From NCBI GenBank assembly GCA_951812925.1, contig OX638370.1, forward strand, positions 114,714,897 to 114,778,896: a stretch of DNA of 64,000 bases, given 5' to 3'. The number at the start of each line of letters is the position of its first letter. The stretch's first letter is position 1. Positions 1-12,460 of this stretch are shown here, piece after piece. Position numbers and translations under genes: made by a program. Source of the stretch: Calliopum simillimum. Taxonomy: Eukaryota > Arthropoda > Insecta > Diptera > Lauxaniidae. Under the pieces are notes generated by a model. The model did not search any database and had not been told where the DNA came from. It saw only the letters and a list, made by a program, of their open reading frames with translations.

Positions 1-1690
1 ATATGAGAGTTACTATCTACGCTTTGAACATTTTTGCGCATTACTGTGGCAAATATAAGTAGGATATTCCTAAGTCAACAACTGAAATTTTTTAAAATTA
101 TCTTTAATATAATTAAATACAAAGGCAAAACTCAAGTGAACAGCAAGTTGACATTAATATCAATTTGTCAATTTTAAGTTGAATTCAGAATACGTTGCTA
201 ACAAATTAAATCCAACATTGATGCTGGTGACTTTGAACTCAACCCTTTTAACTTGAAAAGCAAAAAAAAAAAGCATTCAAATTATTTAGGATCTTAACTC
301 ATCCTTGTTGCTAAGACATTTAGTTCAAACAAAACAAAACACAAGAAAAAAAAGGTTTTATTTAAATACATTTTGGCATTTTAAATAAAACATACTTTTT
401 TATGGCTACATTTTGTATTCGTAGTCTTTTTATCTTACGATTTGTCTTGTCGCATTATTTTTTATTTATTCTGCCTATGACAAACTAAATTGTTTGGGTT
501 GAATGTAGTATTTACTTTAATTTTTTTTTCCTCTTTGTCAGCAAAAATTCGCTTGAAAACATTTTTAATTCTGTTTATTTTTCACTTAAAAAGAGGTAGC
601 CCTTTAAAAAAATATGATGCAGGCAACATTTTAATTTATTTATTTTTTCTTTTTGATTTGTTTACTCAGTATTAAGTAACATTTAATATGCCGGGTCGTT
701 TGTTTATTTGTTCGTTTAAATAAGGGGCCATTATAATATTTATTAACAAAAAAGCACTACAAAATTTTCCTAAAATTAAGATAGCCAATGATTGAAGTTT
801 TTGTTTTTTTAATTTGTAAAAAGGCAAAAATTAATAAATTTGAATGAATAATCTTCAAGCGCATATTAGAAAATCATAAAAAAAACTAAACCCACACACA
901 ATCAAAGCAGCAGCTAAAAGTAAGGCCGAAAATAAGTTACTTTAGACTTAAGTTAAATTAGCGAGTAAAGTCTGAGTATAAAAAGAAAGCAAAAAGGATC
1001 AAACCAACTTGAATAAAACAAAAATTCTTAAAAGAAAAACTTTAAGCAAAAATTACCAAAAAAGTATGCTACAAAATTTTTAAAAACAGAATTCAAGACT
1101 CATGCGTACGCTAAATAAAGTTTGATCTTAAACGCTTAACAATGCAAAGGAATAAATTTAATGTTTTAACATTTACGCAGAATTACAAAAGTTTTTGTTT
1201 TGTGTATACTCGCATGCAAGAAATTTTTCTCTCTAGTTCTTTTTTTTTCATTTTGTGACCCTTGCGACTTTAGATTTTGATTTTTTTTTTTATTTTTTTT
1301 TTTTTCAACAAAAAGTTGATGCTTTCAATTTACGCTGTTTGTTTATTATTATTATTTTTGTTGTTGATTTTTTTTCTTCCCAATTTTCAACCAAATTGTG
1401 CGTTTCCTTTTTTCTGTGTTTTCATCTTTCCTTTTGTTATTTGCTGGTAATCAGCTTAAAATTTTTAACTCCCACTTATGTTAAGCAAGAAATTGTCAGT
1501 TTAAGGGTTTCCTATTTCTCATCCTTCAGCAAAAAACAAAAAATAAAAAAAAAAACTTACAAAAATTGCTTCATTGCCAAGAGCTTTAAACTTTTGTAAG
1601 CCAACTGAGCGCTAACGGCCTAATCTGTAGCGCACTTTAGCGTTGCCGCAGTTTTTTGCCTGTGTTTATGGAACTTTTTTTTTTAAGCTG
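1..1690. other. AT-rich non-coding DNA, nothing recognised
   Basis: AT-rich sequence with poly-A and poly-T runs, for example the long T tracts at about 1279-1305. The open frames here are phenylalanine-, leucine- and isoleucine-rich products of T-rich DNA without domains. I see no RNA gene, terminal repeat or coding exon. Confidence 0.6.
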
Positions 1691-1859
1691 CACAGTAGAT
1701 AGTTGTGCTAGAAAATTCGAACAAAATAAAGGGTAACACCGGAAGATAAATTAACTCTGGGAGATATGGCACCCCTAGTAATACGGCATATTCAGGTGAA
1801 ATGGCACTATAAGGTAAAATGGCACTCTCAGGTGAAATGGCACCCACAGTTGTAATGGT

Positions 1860-2415
1860 AATGGACAGAATCAAATTCAAGTGTGCGAAATACTTTGCGA
1901 TGAATTGTTCGCTTAACTGCAGTTGCTATGGCACCTCCAGGTGATATAGCAACTCTTTCGTTTTCAATTCTGGCAGCTTTTGTAGCATTCGCACATGAAA
2001 CAAATTAAGTTCAGTTGCGCGAAAGACTTCGTGGTATATAGTTTGTTAATGCTGCAGTTGGTATAACTACTTGTGTGCGAGAACTATAGGTTATATGGTA
2101 CCCCAAACTATATGGCACCCCTTTTATTTTCAATGCTGGTAGCTTTCGTAGCATTTAAACACAGATACAACCTAACTCAGTTGCGCGAAATACTTTGCGG
2201 TGAATAGTTAAATTAGCTGCAGTTGCTATAATTACGTGTGTATCGGTGCTCTCGGTAATATGGCACCACCAAATTATTAAGCACCCCTTGCATTTTCAAT
2301 TCTGGTTGCTTTCGTATAACTCAAACATGAACAATATTGAATTCAATTGCACGGAAAACTTCTTGGTGAATAGTTTTTTTACTTGCAGTTGCTATGATAA
2401 CTTTTGTAAGGGAGT
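1860..2415. repeat. Degenerate tandem repeat, unit about 168 bases
   Basis: A landmark resembling TTCAATTCTGGTAGCTTTC recurs at about 1960, 2130 and 2296. It is followed each time by a block like 'TGCGCGAAATACTTTGCGGTGAATAG' and a 'TGCAGTTGCTAT' block. This gives about three and a half units of 166-170 bases. A shorter repetition of 'GGTGAAATGGCAC' lies just upstream at about 1795-1845. The array has no coding content. The units differ at many sites, so it is old. Confidence 0.7.
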
Positions 2416-2789
2416 TAAAAAAAAATTGGGAATGTAAACGCCTGTCTTTTTTTATAACATATATTTCAAAAGACCGCAGAGTGGTGATTATTTTGAACAA
2501 ATAAGTGGTGTTGTTTTTGTTTTGTGGCCGCTTTAATCGGTTCATACCAAAAAATGGAAATCGCAACCAATAACTAAGAGTTACATGGGTTGGGTGCCAT
2601 TTTTCCTTTTGTCTGTTATAAGACTTTTGGGCGTACAACAATGCAGTTCTTGGAAATGCTGGCACTCCAGAGTACCAGCATTTTAGTCAATGTTAACTTC
2701 TCACTCATTATTACCTGATTAATTTGAGGCTGTCTCCAATATTTAAGGAAACTTTAAAAAAACTTTTAGTAAAAGTAATATCACGCCAG

Positions 2790-3585
2790 AAAAGCTGATA
2801 AGTGAAATTTCGCCTATACCAACGACTTCCAAAAACACAGAGCCAAATACAAAAAAAAAAAAAATAAATGGAAAGTATTCTAATAGTCCGGGAGCCGGCA
2901 ATACCAAAAGTGCCGTCATCGCGGATTCTGAAATTTTTAACGCAAAATGGTAGTTTACACTAAGGCGAATAAGAAAAGCTTGGTCAGCATAGTTGTAGCC
3001 TGGCAGAAATATTTTTAAATGGTTTTTGAATTATTAAATTTTCGGAATGTCTTGCAGTCATCGCGGTTTCTGATCAATCTTAATATTAATCGATGGTAAA
3101 TTTCATAAACATTCAGAAAAAATCCGGCCGACCAATTTTTTTTTGCCGAAAATGACCGACAGACCTACAGCCATGCTGACCAAGCTTTTCTTATTCGTCT
3201 TAGAGTAAACTACCATTTTGCATTAAAAATTTCAGAATCCGCGATGACGGCACTTTTAGTATTGCCGGCTCTTCGCCTATAACGTCTTTTGAAAATTATG
3301 GTTCAGCAGAAAAAGACAAAAACTTGAAGCGGAAAATACAACCAAGTCAACTTATGGTAGTTCCAAAGATGACGACTTATAAAAGTTACGTAGTTGCAAG
3401 TAATGCTTCGTCCAACTAACGTGAAGAAAATATCTTTTTCCAAGACGAGTCTGTTGAAAGCAAATGTGGAGAGGCTTATGCACAATCCACATAACCGAAT
3501 GTGCCTTATTTGGTCATATTAAATATGTACATTTTATGCAAAAACTTAAGAGTCACCCAAAAAATGGTACCATATTACCCTTAGT
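2790..3585 (+). pseudogene. Decayed DNA-transposase tail, split by a MITE
   Basis: Short frame pieces read like the C-terminal tail of a pogo/Tigger-type DDE transposase: 'ISPIPTTSKN' near 2815-2850, and after the MITE pieces such as 'KRKIQPSQ' and 'ENIFFQDESVES' (3330-3460). A matching segment at 30840-31150 aligns with 3300-3585 base for base in many places, including 'GCGGAAAA..CAACCAA' and 'GTGGTTCCAAAGA'. Both copies have stops and frame changes. The family call is from memory of such tails and is weak; that the two copies are related is clear. The MITE at 2893-3270 interrupts this copy. Confidence 0.35.
2893..3270. mobile_element. MITE with about 100-base inverted ends
   Basis: The left arm starts AGCCGGCAATACCAAAAGTG and the right arm ends with its near-perfect complement (CACTTTTAGTATTGCCGGCT). 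The arms stay complementary for about 100 bases, through the AAGCTTGGTCAGCAT segment near 2976-2990 and its partner near 3175-3190. The spacer is about 180 bases and has no coding frame. I could not fix a target-site duplication, so the superfamily is open. It sits inside the decayed transposase remnant. Confidence 0.8.
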
Positions 3586-3589
3586 CTGA

Positions 3590-4215
3590 AGTGATTCGAT
3601 ACGAGTATTTACAATTATTTTTATTCATTATATTAAATGAATTAAAGAAAAATTTGTTCCTTGAAAAATCTCTTTGAATTCTAGTCGAATGCAATTGGAT
3701 ATAATTTATTTGAAAATATATAAACAATTACAGGAATGCAAAGCTTGTTACTTATAACCCAATCAATTAATATGAACAATGGATTTTTCTTAGTTTCTCC
3801 TTATCACTCTATATACCTATCATACAACTCTTTAGAAGCATAGAGTGTGACCAAAATTGCCATAACAATTCCGTTCCCGGGCTTAAAGTTTGTTATAAAT
3901 TTTGCCATACAAATAATGTTGTGTCATTGATTCGATCATTTATCTTTGGAAAAAAATCTGTCAAATTTGTTCCATATAACTATGAAATTTATTTTCGAAT
4001 TTGACGTTTTGCTGCAAACTTAATAATATTATTTTCAAATAATGCGCATTCAATGCTGTTCGACTGCACAGTAGTTGACTTATATTGCATAACTAATAAG
4101 GCGTAAAAGACCGTTTCTATCTGGTACAAACTTGTACACTTCATGGCTGATTTCATTTTGAAGATCATATTGTTTTCTTTGAACAAGAAGAATTTTGTTT
4201 CAGCAGTATTTTTCA
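3590..4215. other. AT-rich non-coding DNA, nothing recognised
   Basis: I see no terminal repeats, coding exon or RNA gene. The minus-strand open frame here has no family features. Confidence 0.5.
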
Positions 4216-4219
4216 ATAA

Positions 4220-5075
4220 CACAGGTTTACAAAAAAAAAATGTCACGGCGTTTTGGCCAGACTAAAAGTTTCCTAGAGACTTTGACGTCCTGAATCCAAA
4301 TCTCGAGTCCGTTTTTTTTTCAGAACGTCTGAGAAAAAATATTTCAAGGTCTTATGGAGGTCATGAGTCGTTTAGTGATAAGTTCGCCAAAATTCTGAAA
4401 CTAATTTTTTATCATTGAATCTTTAGTTTTTTAAAAGAAAATGTGATCAAAAATGGTATCCCAGTCCTAGTTTTGGAGATATAGCCATCGAAAGATCCGA
4501 ATATATCTTCTATGAAAACCCTGGATGGATTTGTAAAATATTGATGTCATATGAAAGGTATTTTGACATCCTATAAAAATGTATGAAAGATATTTTAATT
4601 TGGATTCATAGTTTACGAGATATGAGCTTTTTTGAAATTTTGTGAAATTTTTCAATTACAACAACAAACAAATCAACAACACCAGCAACAAAAACAACAA
4701 AAACAACAACAACAACAAAATATCTTTCTCATGACACCAATTTTTTCAAATCCATTCAAGGGTTCCCAACTTATATCGGTTTTCATAAAAGATATATATT
4801 CTGATCTCTCGGTCCGATTTTCCCTTTTTGATCACATATTCTTTTTAAGACCTAAGAGCTCAATGATTAAAAATTACTTACTTTCAGAATTTTAGCGAAT
4901 TTATCACTAAACGACACATGAACCCCATTTGGACCTCCATATGACCTTGAAATCTCTTTTCTCAGACGTTCTGGAAAAAAACGGACCCAGGATTTGGATT
5001 CAGGAGTGCCTAGGAAACACATAGTCTGGTCGAAACGCCACAACTTTTTTTTTTTTTTTTTTTTGTTAACCTGTG
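4220..5075. mobile_element. Foldback element with TAA target duplication
   Basis: The ends are CACAGGTTTAC and GTTAACCTGTG, flanked on both sides by TAA (4217-4219 and 5076-5078). Next to each end is a homopolymer run (A10 left, long T run right). The arms are complementary over most of the 856 bases, for example the 'AACGTCTGAGAAAA' / 'TTTTCTCAGACGTT' and 'TTTAGTGATAAGTTCGCC' / 'GGCGAATTTATCACTAAA'-like pairs. The centre holds a CAACAA-rich microsatellite at about 4660-4720. A TAA duplication fits PIF/Harbinger-type MITEs; the assignment is inference. Confidence 0.75.
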
Positions 5076-5404
5076 TAATCTTTTAAATTGTTAAACCTAT
5101 TGAATCACTGAAAAATTTTTTTTGTTTTGTTTTTCGTATACCTACACAAGGATCAAACTCAAAGGTGTTGCGATCATAAGTCGATTGTTCTATGTTAGTT
5201 CTGCAGGAAAAAAAGCAAATAAAAATAATTCTTTATAAGTGTTGTAATTCCGACAAATTTTTGAAAATATTTAAAAAATTTGTCGTAAACTTGCAAAAAA
5301 AAAGAAGGAAAAAAAATGTTCATGGGTGTTGCAATTCCGAAAAATTTATTGAAATGATATGTTTGCTGTAGGTTAAATTTTTTTTTGGTTTTACTCTGAC
5401 ATTG

Positions 5405-5550
5405 GCATTTAACAGTTCAACTGTAGCTCAATCTATGCGGTCGTTCTTGGTGCTCTTCATGGCTTGAATTGCTTCCACTGTTTCACCAACTGACAAAGGC
5501 TGTAGCTAAACTCGGCTTTCTGTAGCAGAAGTATTTGGTGGTGCTCAGAA
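5405..5550 (-). pseudogene. LINE reverse-transcriptase scrap
   Basis: On the minus strand a degraded frame reads 'PLSVGETVEAIQAMKS' and then '..VELLNA'. This matches the 'EV..AI..LKN.KA.G.D.I..ELLK' block near the start of the reverse-transcriptase domain in many non-LTR retrotransposons. There are internal stops, and only about 50 residues survive. The family (RTE or Jockey type) cannot be settled from this. Confidence 0.35.
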
Positions 5551-5599
5551 GGAGGTGCGCTTGATAAAAAATTCGTATTTCATAAAAATGCTCTGCACA

Positions 5600-8500
5600 A
5601 GCACGCCTTCAGTTAATGGGTCACTAATATGCAAGAACTTTGTAGATGTTTTAAGGGAACTGATGTCAGAGAATCTTCCTTTGACTTTTCTTGAATAAAT
5701 CCGGCATAAAGCAAATCTACAACTATGCCCTAAATTGTGTTGAGAACTAGATCACAGTTCTAGAGAAAAAAAAGTCCAACTTAAGCATTTTTTCTGTTGT
5801 ATTCAACTTTCACACAATGCGCAAGCGATACCATAACACTCTAGAGACATATTTTCCCTGAGATTTCATTATGGTTACGGCTGGTGTTGCCGCTTGGTGG
5901 CGACATATCATACGGTATCATACCCACTCTATAGTTATTTGCTTACATAATTTGAAAAAGGAAGGTTTTTTTTGTTTTTTTTGTTTTTTTTTTTTTTTTT
6001 GTTGACAATGTCATTATATTTTGTTGCTTGCTTTGCTTGTTTTCCCTTTGACATAATTTTGCTTTGCTTTCTTTTTATTTTGTGTTTTTCTTCTTTTTCT
6101 CAAGATATCTACTCACATTTCTTATTATGTGTTCTATTTTTCTTCATTTTTCATCGTTATCCTGTTTGTCCTTGAATATTCGTGTACTAAGTTAAATCAG
6201 CAGCAACAGCAGTGGTAGTTGTAGTGAGTAATTCAAGGCAATACACACGCGTTTTGGTTTAACCAAATCCAAACGGGAAGCGGGGGGTAGGTATGCGAAA
6301 GAAAGGGTATACGCTACGAGCTCATGCTTTACATTGGGGTTTTAATTTTATTTTTTTCATTTTCATTTTTCCCCTATTGTTTGTTATTGTTTATTGTTCT
6401 TTTGTTTGTAATTTTTGCTTGAGTTTTCATAAGAAATTCGTCTACGTTTTCATTTTCAACATTTTTTTTGTGTGTCCCATTTTATTCGATTTAGGGTATG
6501 ATAACACAGTTGTTTTTATTATTAATATTTTTCCGTTTTTTCATCTACATCTTGTTTTATATTAAAAAAAATAAACGTTCATAAAAAATAACCACAAGAA
6601 TTTGGAAAAAAAAATGTGTTATTTATGAATTTAGTATTATTCGCAGAATGTCAAGTATGCAAGATTTTAACGATATGAATTTGGAACTAAATTTCACAAA
6701 CAAAATTAAATTTATACTTACAGGCACATCTGTGAACTTTTGACTAAACAATCTAACTCGAGATAAGACAAATTTAAATACGCTTCTTTTGGTGTATTTT
6801 TCATATCTTTATAATTTTTAGTTTCAGAGTTATAAGAGTGTCCCATAATTCACGCAAGATTAGACTGTGAACTTTTGACAAAATAACCTAGCTCGAGAAA
6901 TGAAAATTTTCTATTTGTATAATAAAATTTGCATACGCTTCTATTAATTGCATTTTTCATGTCTTTATAATTTTAAGTTTTAGAAATACAAGAGCGTCTC
7001 ATAATTCAAGCAAGATTTAAATTTACCGTCATTTATGCACTAAATTGTTGTCAAGCAAACCAAGAAAACAGTTTGACAGCTGATGGTTTAATGTTAGTAG
7101 AACTGTCTTTACAAATAAGATTTAGTTTTGGGAAACTCAGCCACATTATTGAGAAGCACTTTTGCAGTCTTTTAGCTCTCCTGAAATGTTGCAATTTCGT
7201 GTTAGGTTGTTTTATCAAAACTTCACAGATATATAATTATAATTAAACTATTACGAAATTTTATCTTTCTGTGATCGTTAACAGTTTTCATAAATTTTAC
7301 CATTATAATTGAGATTTATTTTTACAGAAAGTTTACTGAAAAATATGAAATTGGTGACACTTAGTTAAAAATATGTATAGGCCAAATTATGACTTCCTGA
7401 GCCTATAATCGCTAGTGCTCATTTGATGGCATGATGAATTGTTTTCCTGAAAAACAGCACGTTTGAACAATGTTCACTAAGTCCTTATCTGTCTGTAGTA
7501 TAAATGTGAAGACACAACGGTATATGACATTATATGCAAAAATTATTACGCATTTACATTATGACATTACTTTTGCTTTCACTATTTAAAAGTTACAACT
7601 CATACACGTGACTGACATTAAATTTTTACGCTTAAAATTTAAATAAAAATTTACAAATTTTGACAGTCAAATAAATTTATAAAGACGAATTTTTCCAGGA
7701 AGCACTTACTTGTGAAAGCTTCTGCTGTGTTGGCATGAAACAGCTAAAACCATAAAAGTATGCAATAATAAACAACTTAAAGCAGCGCGGCGGTGAAAAA
7801 TCAACTTGTAAGAGTACAAATTTTTGCATATTTTTAGGCGCTATAAAAGGAAAAAGTAAAACGAAATCACACACAAAAGCATACCTTGTAAAATCAACGT
7901 CAAAAACTTTTTGTTGAAATTAAGATTTTGTAGATTTTAAGCTTTGTGCATGAAAAGCGTTAAGCAAACTTGAAATACCTGGTAGGCAACGGCTTTAAAT
8001 ACTTACATGCATAAGTGAATATATATATCTATATATAGATGTGTAGGTTAAATTAAAGTAGGCGTATTGCTGTAACATTCCGCGCACGTATATGTATATG
8101 TTTTCATCTATGCATTGGTTGACTCTGCAGCTAAAAGGATGAACTTAATTTAATTTCGCTTTTACCAGAGAGCTGTTGTAAGACGCATGTAAGCAGCCGC
8201 GGCGGCGGCAGCAACAACAATGCGGAAGCTACAAAACTTTGACTTCGAGGCAAAACTTTGACAGCAAAGCAAAGTTGCTGTTGACTACAGTAATCTGGTT
8301 GATGCTACCCAATTTGATTTTGTTCTTCTTTCATACAACTACAGCAGCAGCAGCAGCGAAAGGATGCTGAAAGTTCATCGTACAGTGTCGAAGAAAATAA
8401 ACGAAGTTCATTCTACTTATATAATCCCTAAAAGGTTGCCAAGAAGAATTTTTGCACTCGTGAGAGTTTTACAAAGATTTGCGTTGCAAACGTGTGCACA

Positions 8501-8935
8501 TACACATAAATGCACTGTAGTACGTGTGTGCAAATTCAAGACATACTCTTGTACAAAAGCACATATAAATGCATTTGCAAATTGTCATGCTTACAACCGT
8601 AAATAGCGATCTCATTACATATTGGATATAGGGTGTATTCTACAGTCATTTGTCAAGCAAACTAGTTTTGCATTATAATGCAAAAGATCTTTATGGTTTG
8701 GAGTTGAATTTGCATGAAATTTCGTAATAAGATATTCTTTGGAAAGACTGGCAGTCAACTGAAGTCTTATGTCTCGATATGAACTCCAATACACCCAGAA
8801 GAACATTTAACTAATGATGGCAAAGTTTTTTTCCCCAAAAACCCAAGCGTTTAGTGGAACAATCTGACTCATAGGTAGATTGAAGATCTTAGTTTAAAGC
8901 ATTGTGAAATTTGACCATCCAGAACGGTCTGCTGA
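5600..8935. other. Non-coding DNA with simple-sequence tracts
   Basis: There are long T tracts at about 5966-6000, and two loosely similar segments at about 6725-6850 and 6860-7020, both containing 'GACTGTGAACTTTTGAC'-like text. Two CAG-type runs lie at 8195-8220 (GCGGCGGCAGCAACAACAA) and 8342-8360. I see no coding exon, RNA gene or transposon ends. Confidence 0.5.
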
Positions 8936-9289
8936 CATGTGAATGTGAAAGCCAAGATATCCTTCAAAGAATTATTCAAAATATAATCACATTTGTCCAA
9001 TCTTGTATTTCATTTTCCCCAAATAAGTAAAAATTATTAAAAAAGCTTAAAATATGCACTAGTAACAAAGTATTGTCCAAGGAATGTTTTTCCACACTTC
9101 TTTTTGCAAGCGTCATCCTTTCATCCACATTAGTCCAACTTTGTATTTAATTTGTTCAGCTTTAGTCAACATTTATGCAAAAATAAAGATTAGGATTAAT
9201 TTTACACAAGCATCAAATCATCGAGAAAAATGAAAGAAAAACTGTGTTAAAAGATTGTCCAACCAATATTAATGTTTGTCCACACATTA

Positions 9290-10589
9290 ATTGGGTGTAC
9301 AACTTAAAAACCGGAATTTTTTAGCGAAATTTGATGCTTTATTGTGGAAAAATGTTACAACATATTTTATTCAAGGTATTGTCCATTGGAAGCTACAACA
9401 TTTCCCCATCTTTTAGGCAATTTATGAATTCCATCCCAAAAAAATTGCGCCGGCTTGGCGGCCAAAAATGAATCTATTCAATTTTGGATGCCTTGCTCTG
9501 ATGTGAAGCGTATTCCGGTGAGGGCGTTTTGCATCGAGCGAAATAAATGAAAGTCAGACGGAGCAAGGTCCGGACTATAAGGCGGGTGAGCCAAAACTTC
9601 CCATCCACTATTTTCCAAATAGTTTTTCACGGGTCTTGCAACATGCGGCCAAGCGTTGTCATGATGAAAAATTATCGTTTCGTGTCTGGTCGCATTTTCC
9701 GGGCGTTTTTCGATGATAGCACGCTTCAAACGTACTTATTAATTGTGTTCGGTACAGGTCACCTGTGATTGTCTGGCCCGATTTCAACAACTCATAATAT
9801 AACAGCCCCTTCTGATCCCACCAAATACACAGCATAACCTTGGCGCCATGGATATTTGGCTTCGAGGTTGATTTGGCTGGTTGGCCGGGTTTCACGTATG
9901 ACTTTTTCCGCTTGGGATTGTCATAATGGATCCATTTTTCATCCCCAGTCACAATCCGATGCAAAAATGATTTGTTTTTATGGCGCTCAAGCAGCATTTC
10001 AGACATACAGAAGCGCCGTTCAACGTCTCTCGGCTTCAACTCATAGGGTCATAGGGGACCCAATTACCTTGCTTCTGAATGTATCCGGCGGCTTTCAAAC
10101 GTTTTGAAATGGCTTGCTGAGTCACTCCCAATGATTTGGCAAGCTCCTCTTGTGTTTGACACGAATCTTTATCGAGTAACTTCTCTAATTCTTCGTCTTC
10201 ATACTTTTTTGGCTGTCCTGGGCGTTCTTTGCCTTTGATGTCAAAATCGGCACTTCTGAAGCGTTTAAACCATTCAAAACACTATGTTTTTCCTAAAGCA
10301 TCGTCGCCATAAACTTCTACAAGCAAACTATGACTTTCCGCAGCAGTTTTCTTTGCAAAAAAATGACCCAACAGAACCTCTCGCAAATGCTGTCTTTTTC
10401 TCCAATTTTCGAAGTTATTCATCGTGAAAAATAATAATGATGCACACAAGCTAAAATTGTTTTGTTGACTGATTTTGACAGGTGTCAAATGTACCTTCAA
10501 AATGACATATATATAAAGTTCGAGCTTTCACGATATTTGTTAGTACGGACAACCACCGTCAAATTCTGGTTTTTAAGTTGTACACCCAA
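9290..10589 (-). mobile_element. Mariner element 1, inactive
   Basis: The inverted ends are TTGGGTGTACAACTTAAAAA (from 9291) and its complement ending at about 10589, next to TA on the right (10590-10591). The left junction reads TTAATTGGG, so the exact left TA is one base ambiguous. At 1.3 kb it has the usual mariner size. It carries one transposase gene on the minus strand, broken by stops and shifts. It inserted into a unit of the 255-base tandem array, whose sequence resumes on the other side. Confidence 0.93.
9367..10422 (-). pseudogene. Mariner transposase pseudogene (D,D34D type)
   Basis: The start codon at 10422 gives MNNFENWRKRQHLREVLLGH, a typical mariner N-terminal helix-turn-helix start. 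Catalytic blocks are visible: TGDEKW (first Asp), HHDNAWPH (second) and YSPDLAPSDFHLF (third). About 348 residues would be expected from the whole reading path, a normal length. Lesions seen: an in-frame TAG after '..DALGKT'; an 8-base direct duplication (CCCTATGA) after 'GNWVPY' near 10040-10060; a one-base shift near 9725; and TGG to TGA after '..EQGIQN' at 9478. The three Asp codons survive, but the protein cannot be made. The subfamily is uncertain. Confidence 0.93.
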
Positions 10590-11254
10590 TATTTTGTATT
10601 TCGTTCTTCCAAAATAAGTTAAGAATAATTAAAAAAGCTTAAAATATGCACTTGTTGCACGCTTGTCCCAAGGGATCAGGAAATAATGTGCTAAAGGTTC
10701 GTCCAAGGAAGGCTTTTTCACACTTTTTTGGCTTGTTCACTTTTTAAGTTTTTGAAAAAAGCAATTTTAAAGTATTATTCAAAAAAATAGCCACATTTGT
10801 CCAACTTAGAATTTTCTTTGTCCAATTTTAATCAAAAGTAATGCAAAAAATAAAGCTTGACAATAACATCACGCTTCTACGAAAACATCGGATAAAATGA
10901 AGAAAAAACTGCGCCAAATTATTGGCTAAGATGCTTATGTTTGTTCACATTTTTATTTTGTCTGTTCATCAACATTTGTATAAAAGTTATGCATAAAGTA
11001 TGTCTTTGACGTATGTGTCATTCTTTAAAGGATTATACAAAAAATGGCCACATTTGTCCAAATTTGTATATTATTTGTTCAGCGTCAGTCCACAATTATG
11101 CAAAAAATAAAGATTGGCATTAACTTGCCGCAAGCGCCAAATCATCGGAAAAAAGAAAACTGTGCTAAAGGATTGTCCAAGCTATATTTACGCTTGTCCA
11201 CACTTTTATTTTGTTTGTCCACTATTTGTGTAAGCGAAACGCATTAAGTGAGTC

Positions 11255-11875
11255 TTTGAGGAATCGTAAAACTGGCGGACAAATGCTGAAAAAGCTCAAA
11301 AGTTTATGTGTCCATCCCTCATTCTTTTAATTGTGAATCTTTAATGCAAAATTTAGCTAAGATTTACTTAAATAAAGAAATTGAATGTCCCACCCACTTT
11401 TGATGGCTTTTCGAGGTCAGAAAATTACATTTTTCTGTTAACTAGTGATATTTAGTAGGTACCTTTCACAAATATTTAGAAAGTGGTGAGCACTTTATGT
11501 AGGCTAGAACATTTTGGGACGAAAAATACAGTTGTTGTATTGAAAACCTTTTGAGCCATCGTGTTGGGAAGGAAAAGCACAAGAAAATATTTTTCACACC
11601 ATGTCTGCTACTCAATAAAAAAGTAAAACTGAACGCTAAGTGCACAATTTGTTATAGATATTCTGAAACTAAGTATTCATCGCTATTATATACGTTTTAA
11701 TCTATAATCAAAATGCTGGAACTAACATATAACATAATTTGCAGTCTAAATTTTTATCTAATATCGATTTGAAATTAAGTTATATACTTAATTGTGATTT
11801 CACAGTAATTCAACTCATACTTTCAAGATAACTAAGACAGTTACAAATTTTTCTGCATTTATTATATTATTGCAA
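11255..11875. other. Upstream region of gene A1, nothing else recognised
   Basis: AT-rich non-coding sequence. A GATAA word lies at 11827-11831, about 50 bases upstream of the TATA box; its use is unknown. There are no transposon ends. Confidence 0.45.
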
Positions 11876-11876
11876 C

Positions 11877-11915
11877 TATATATAGTTGGTGTTCGAACTA
11901 GAAACTCATTCAGTT
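11877..11915 (+). promoter_or_regulatory. Core promoter of gene A1 (TATA + Inr)
   Basis: TATATATAG begins at 11877 and the arthropod initiator TCAGTT is at 11910-11915, putting the likely start at A11912. TATA start to initiator A is 35 bases. The ATG follows 40 bases later. The same spacing recurs in the three other copies. Confidence 0.75.
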
Positions 11916-11951
11916 TCAATTCTTACAGCAATAAACTTGAAATTGTTCAAA

Positions 11952-12401
11952 ATGAAATTAATAGTGGGTTTTTTACTTTTTGTGCTACTGAACGAAATTA
12001 GCTGTGACGATCAAAAATTTTCGATAACTCGAATTGGAAAGCGTGTTACAGGCGATGAGCTTCTTGATACCAGAATGGTTTTCGCAAACCATAAGGATCA
12101 CCACAAGGCAACAACACTAACGTATAAAGCACCGGTAAAGAAAATTTTGAATATATTTTTCTTTTTGTTTTTCGGTGAGCTGATCTGAATAATGTATGTT
12201 TTTTAGAAAGGAGCAACAATCAATTATATAGAACTATTAGAAACAGGAAATCCATTGTATAGCGAAACAAAGTATACACTAACGCCTACACTAGCATTAT
12301 ATCCAAGAAAAATACAATTGGAGCTCAAAACTGGTAGAAGGAAAGGAATAAGCACCGATGTACGCATTTACGGAAGGCGAAAAGTGTCAACACTTAATTA
12401 A
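11952..12401 (+). CDS. Gene A1: small secreted MBF2-like protein
   Basis: Two exons, 11952..12134 and 12207..12401, with a 72-base GT-AG intron between codons; 125 residues. Residues 1-18 (MKLIVGFLLFVLLNEISC) are a signal peptide, so the protein is probably exported. The mature part has 'GKRVTGDELL', a His/Lys patch 'NHKDHHK', 'NYIELLETG' at the start of exon 2, and near the end 'KGISTDVRIYG'. The GD-LL block, the middle I-x-x-I-E block and the G-V-x-I-Y-G tail are the pattern of the arthropod MBF2 family. That assignment is from memory and the molecular role is not shown by the sequence. I chose the ATG at 11952 because it starts the hydrophobic leader and sits 40 bases after the initiator. 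The mature chain has no cysteine. It is the first of four same-strand copies. Confidence 0.85.
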
Positions 12402-12454
12402 AGCATATTTGAAAAAATATAATCTACTACTACATCACATAATATATGTCAAAT

Positions 12455-12460
12455 AATAAA
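12455..12460 (+). terminator. Poly(A) signal AATAAA for A1
   Basis: AATAAA lies 54 bases after the A1 stop codon, the usual place for a short 3' UTR. Confidence 0.55.

Larger units (their letters stand above)
8940..11250. repeat. About 255-base tandem repeat, split by a mariner
   Basis: The landmark 'CACATTTGTCCAA' occurs at about 8989, 10792 and 11048. It is followed each time at similar distances by 'ATGCAAAAAATAAAG', 'AAATCATCG(G/A)AAAAA' and 'GTCCACAC'. The 10792 to 11048 spacing gives a unit of about 256 bases. Without the mariner (9290-10589), about four diverged units remain. The unit is dense in GTCCAA/GTCCAC words. No coding function is seen. Confidence 0.75.

Noticed and set aside
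1255..1599. 114-residue open frame on the + strand
   Set aside because: Made of T tracts, so mostly F, L and I; it has no ATG start, no domain, and no splice or promoter context.
9547..10107. Plus-strand frames inside mariner 1
   Set aside because: They are the antisense shadow of the transposase.
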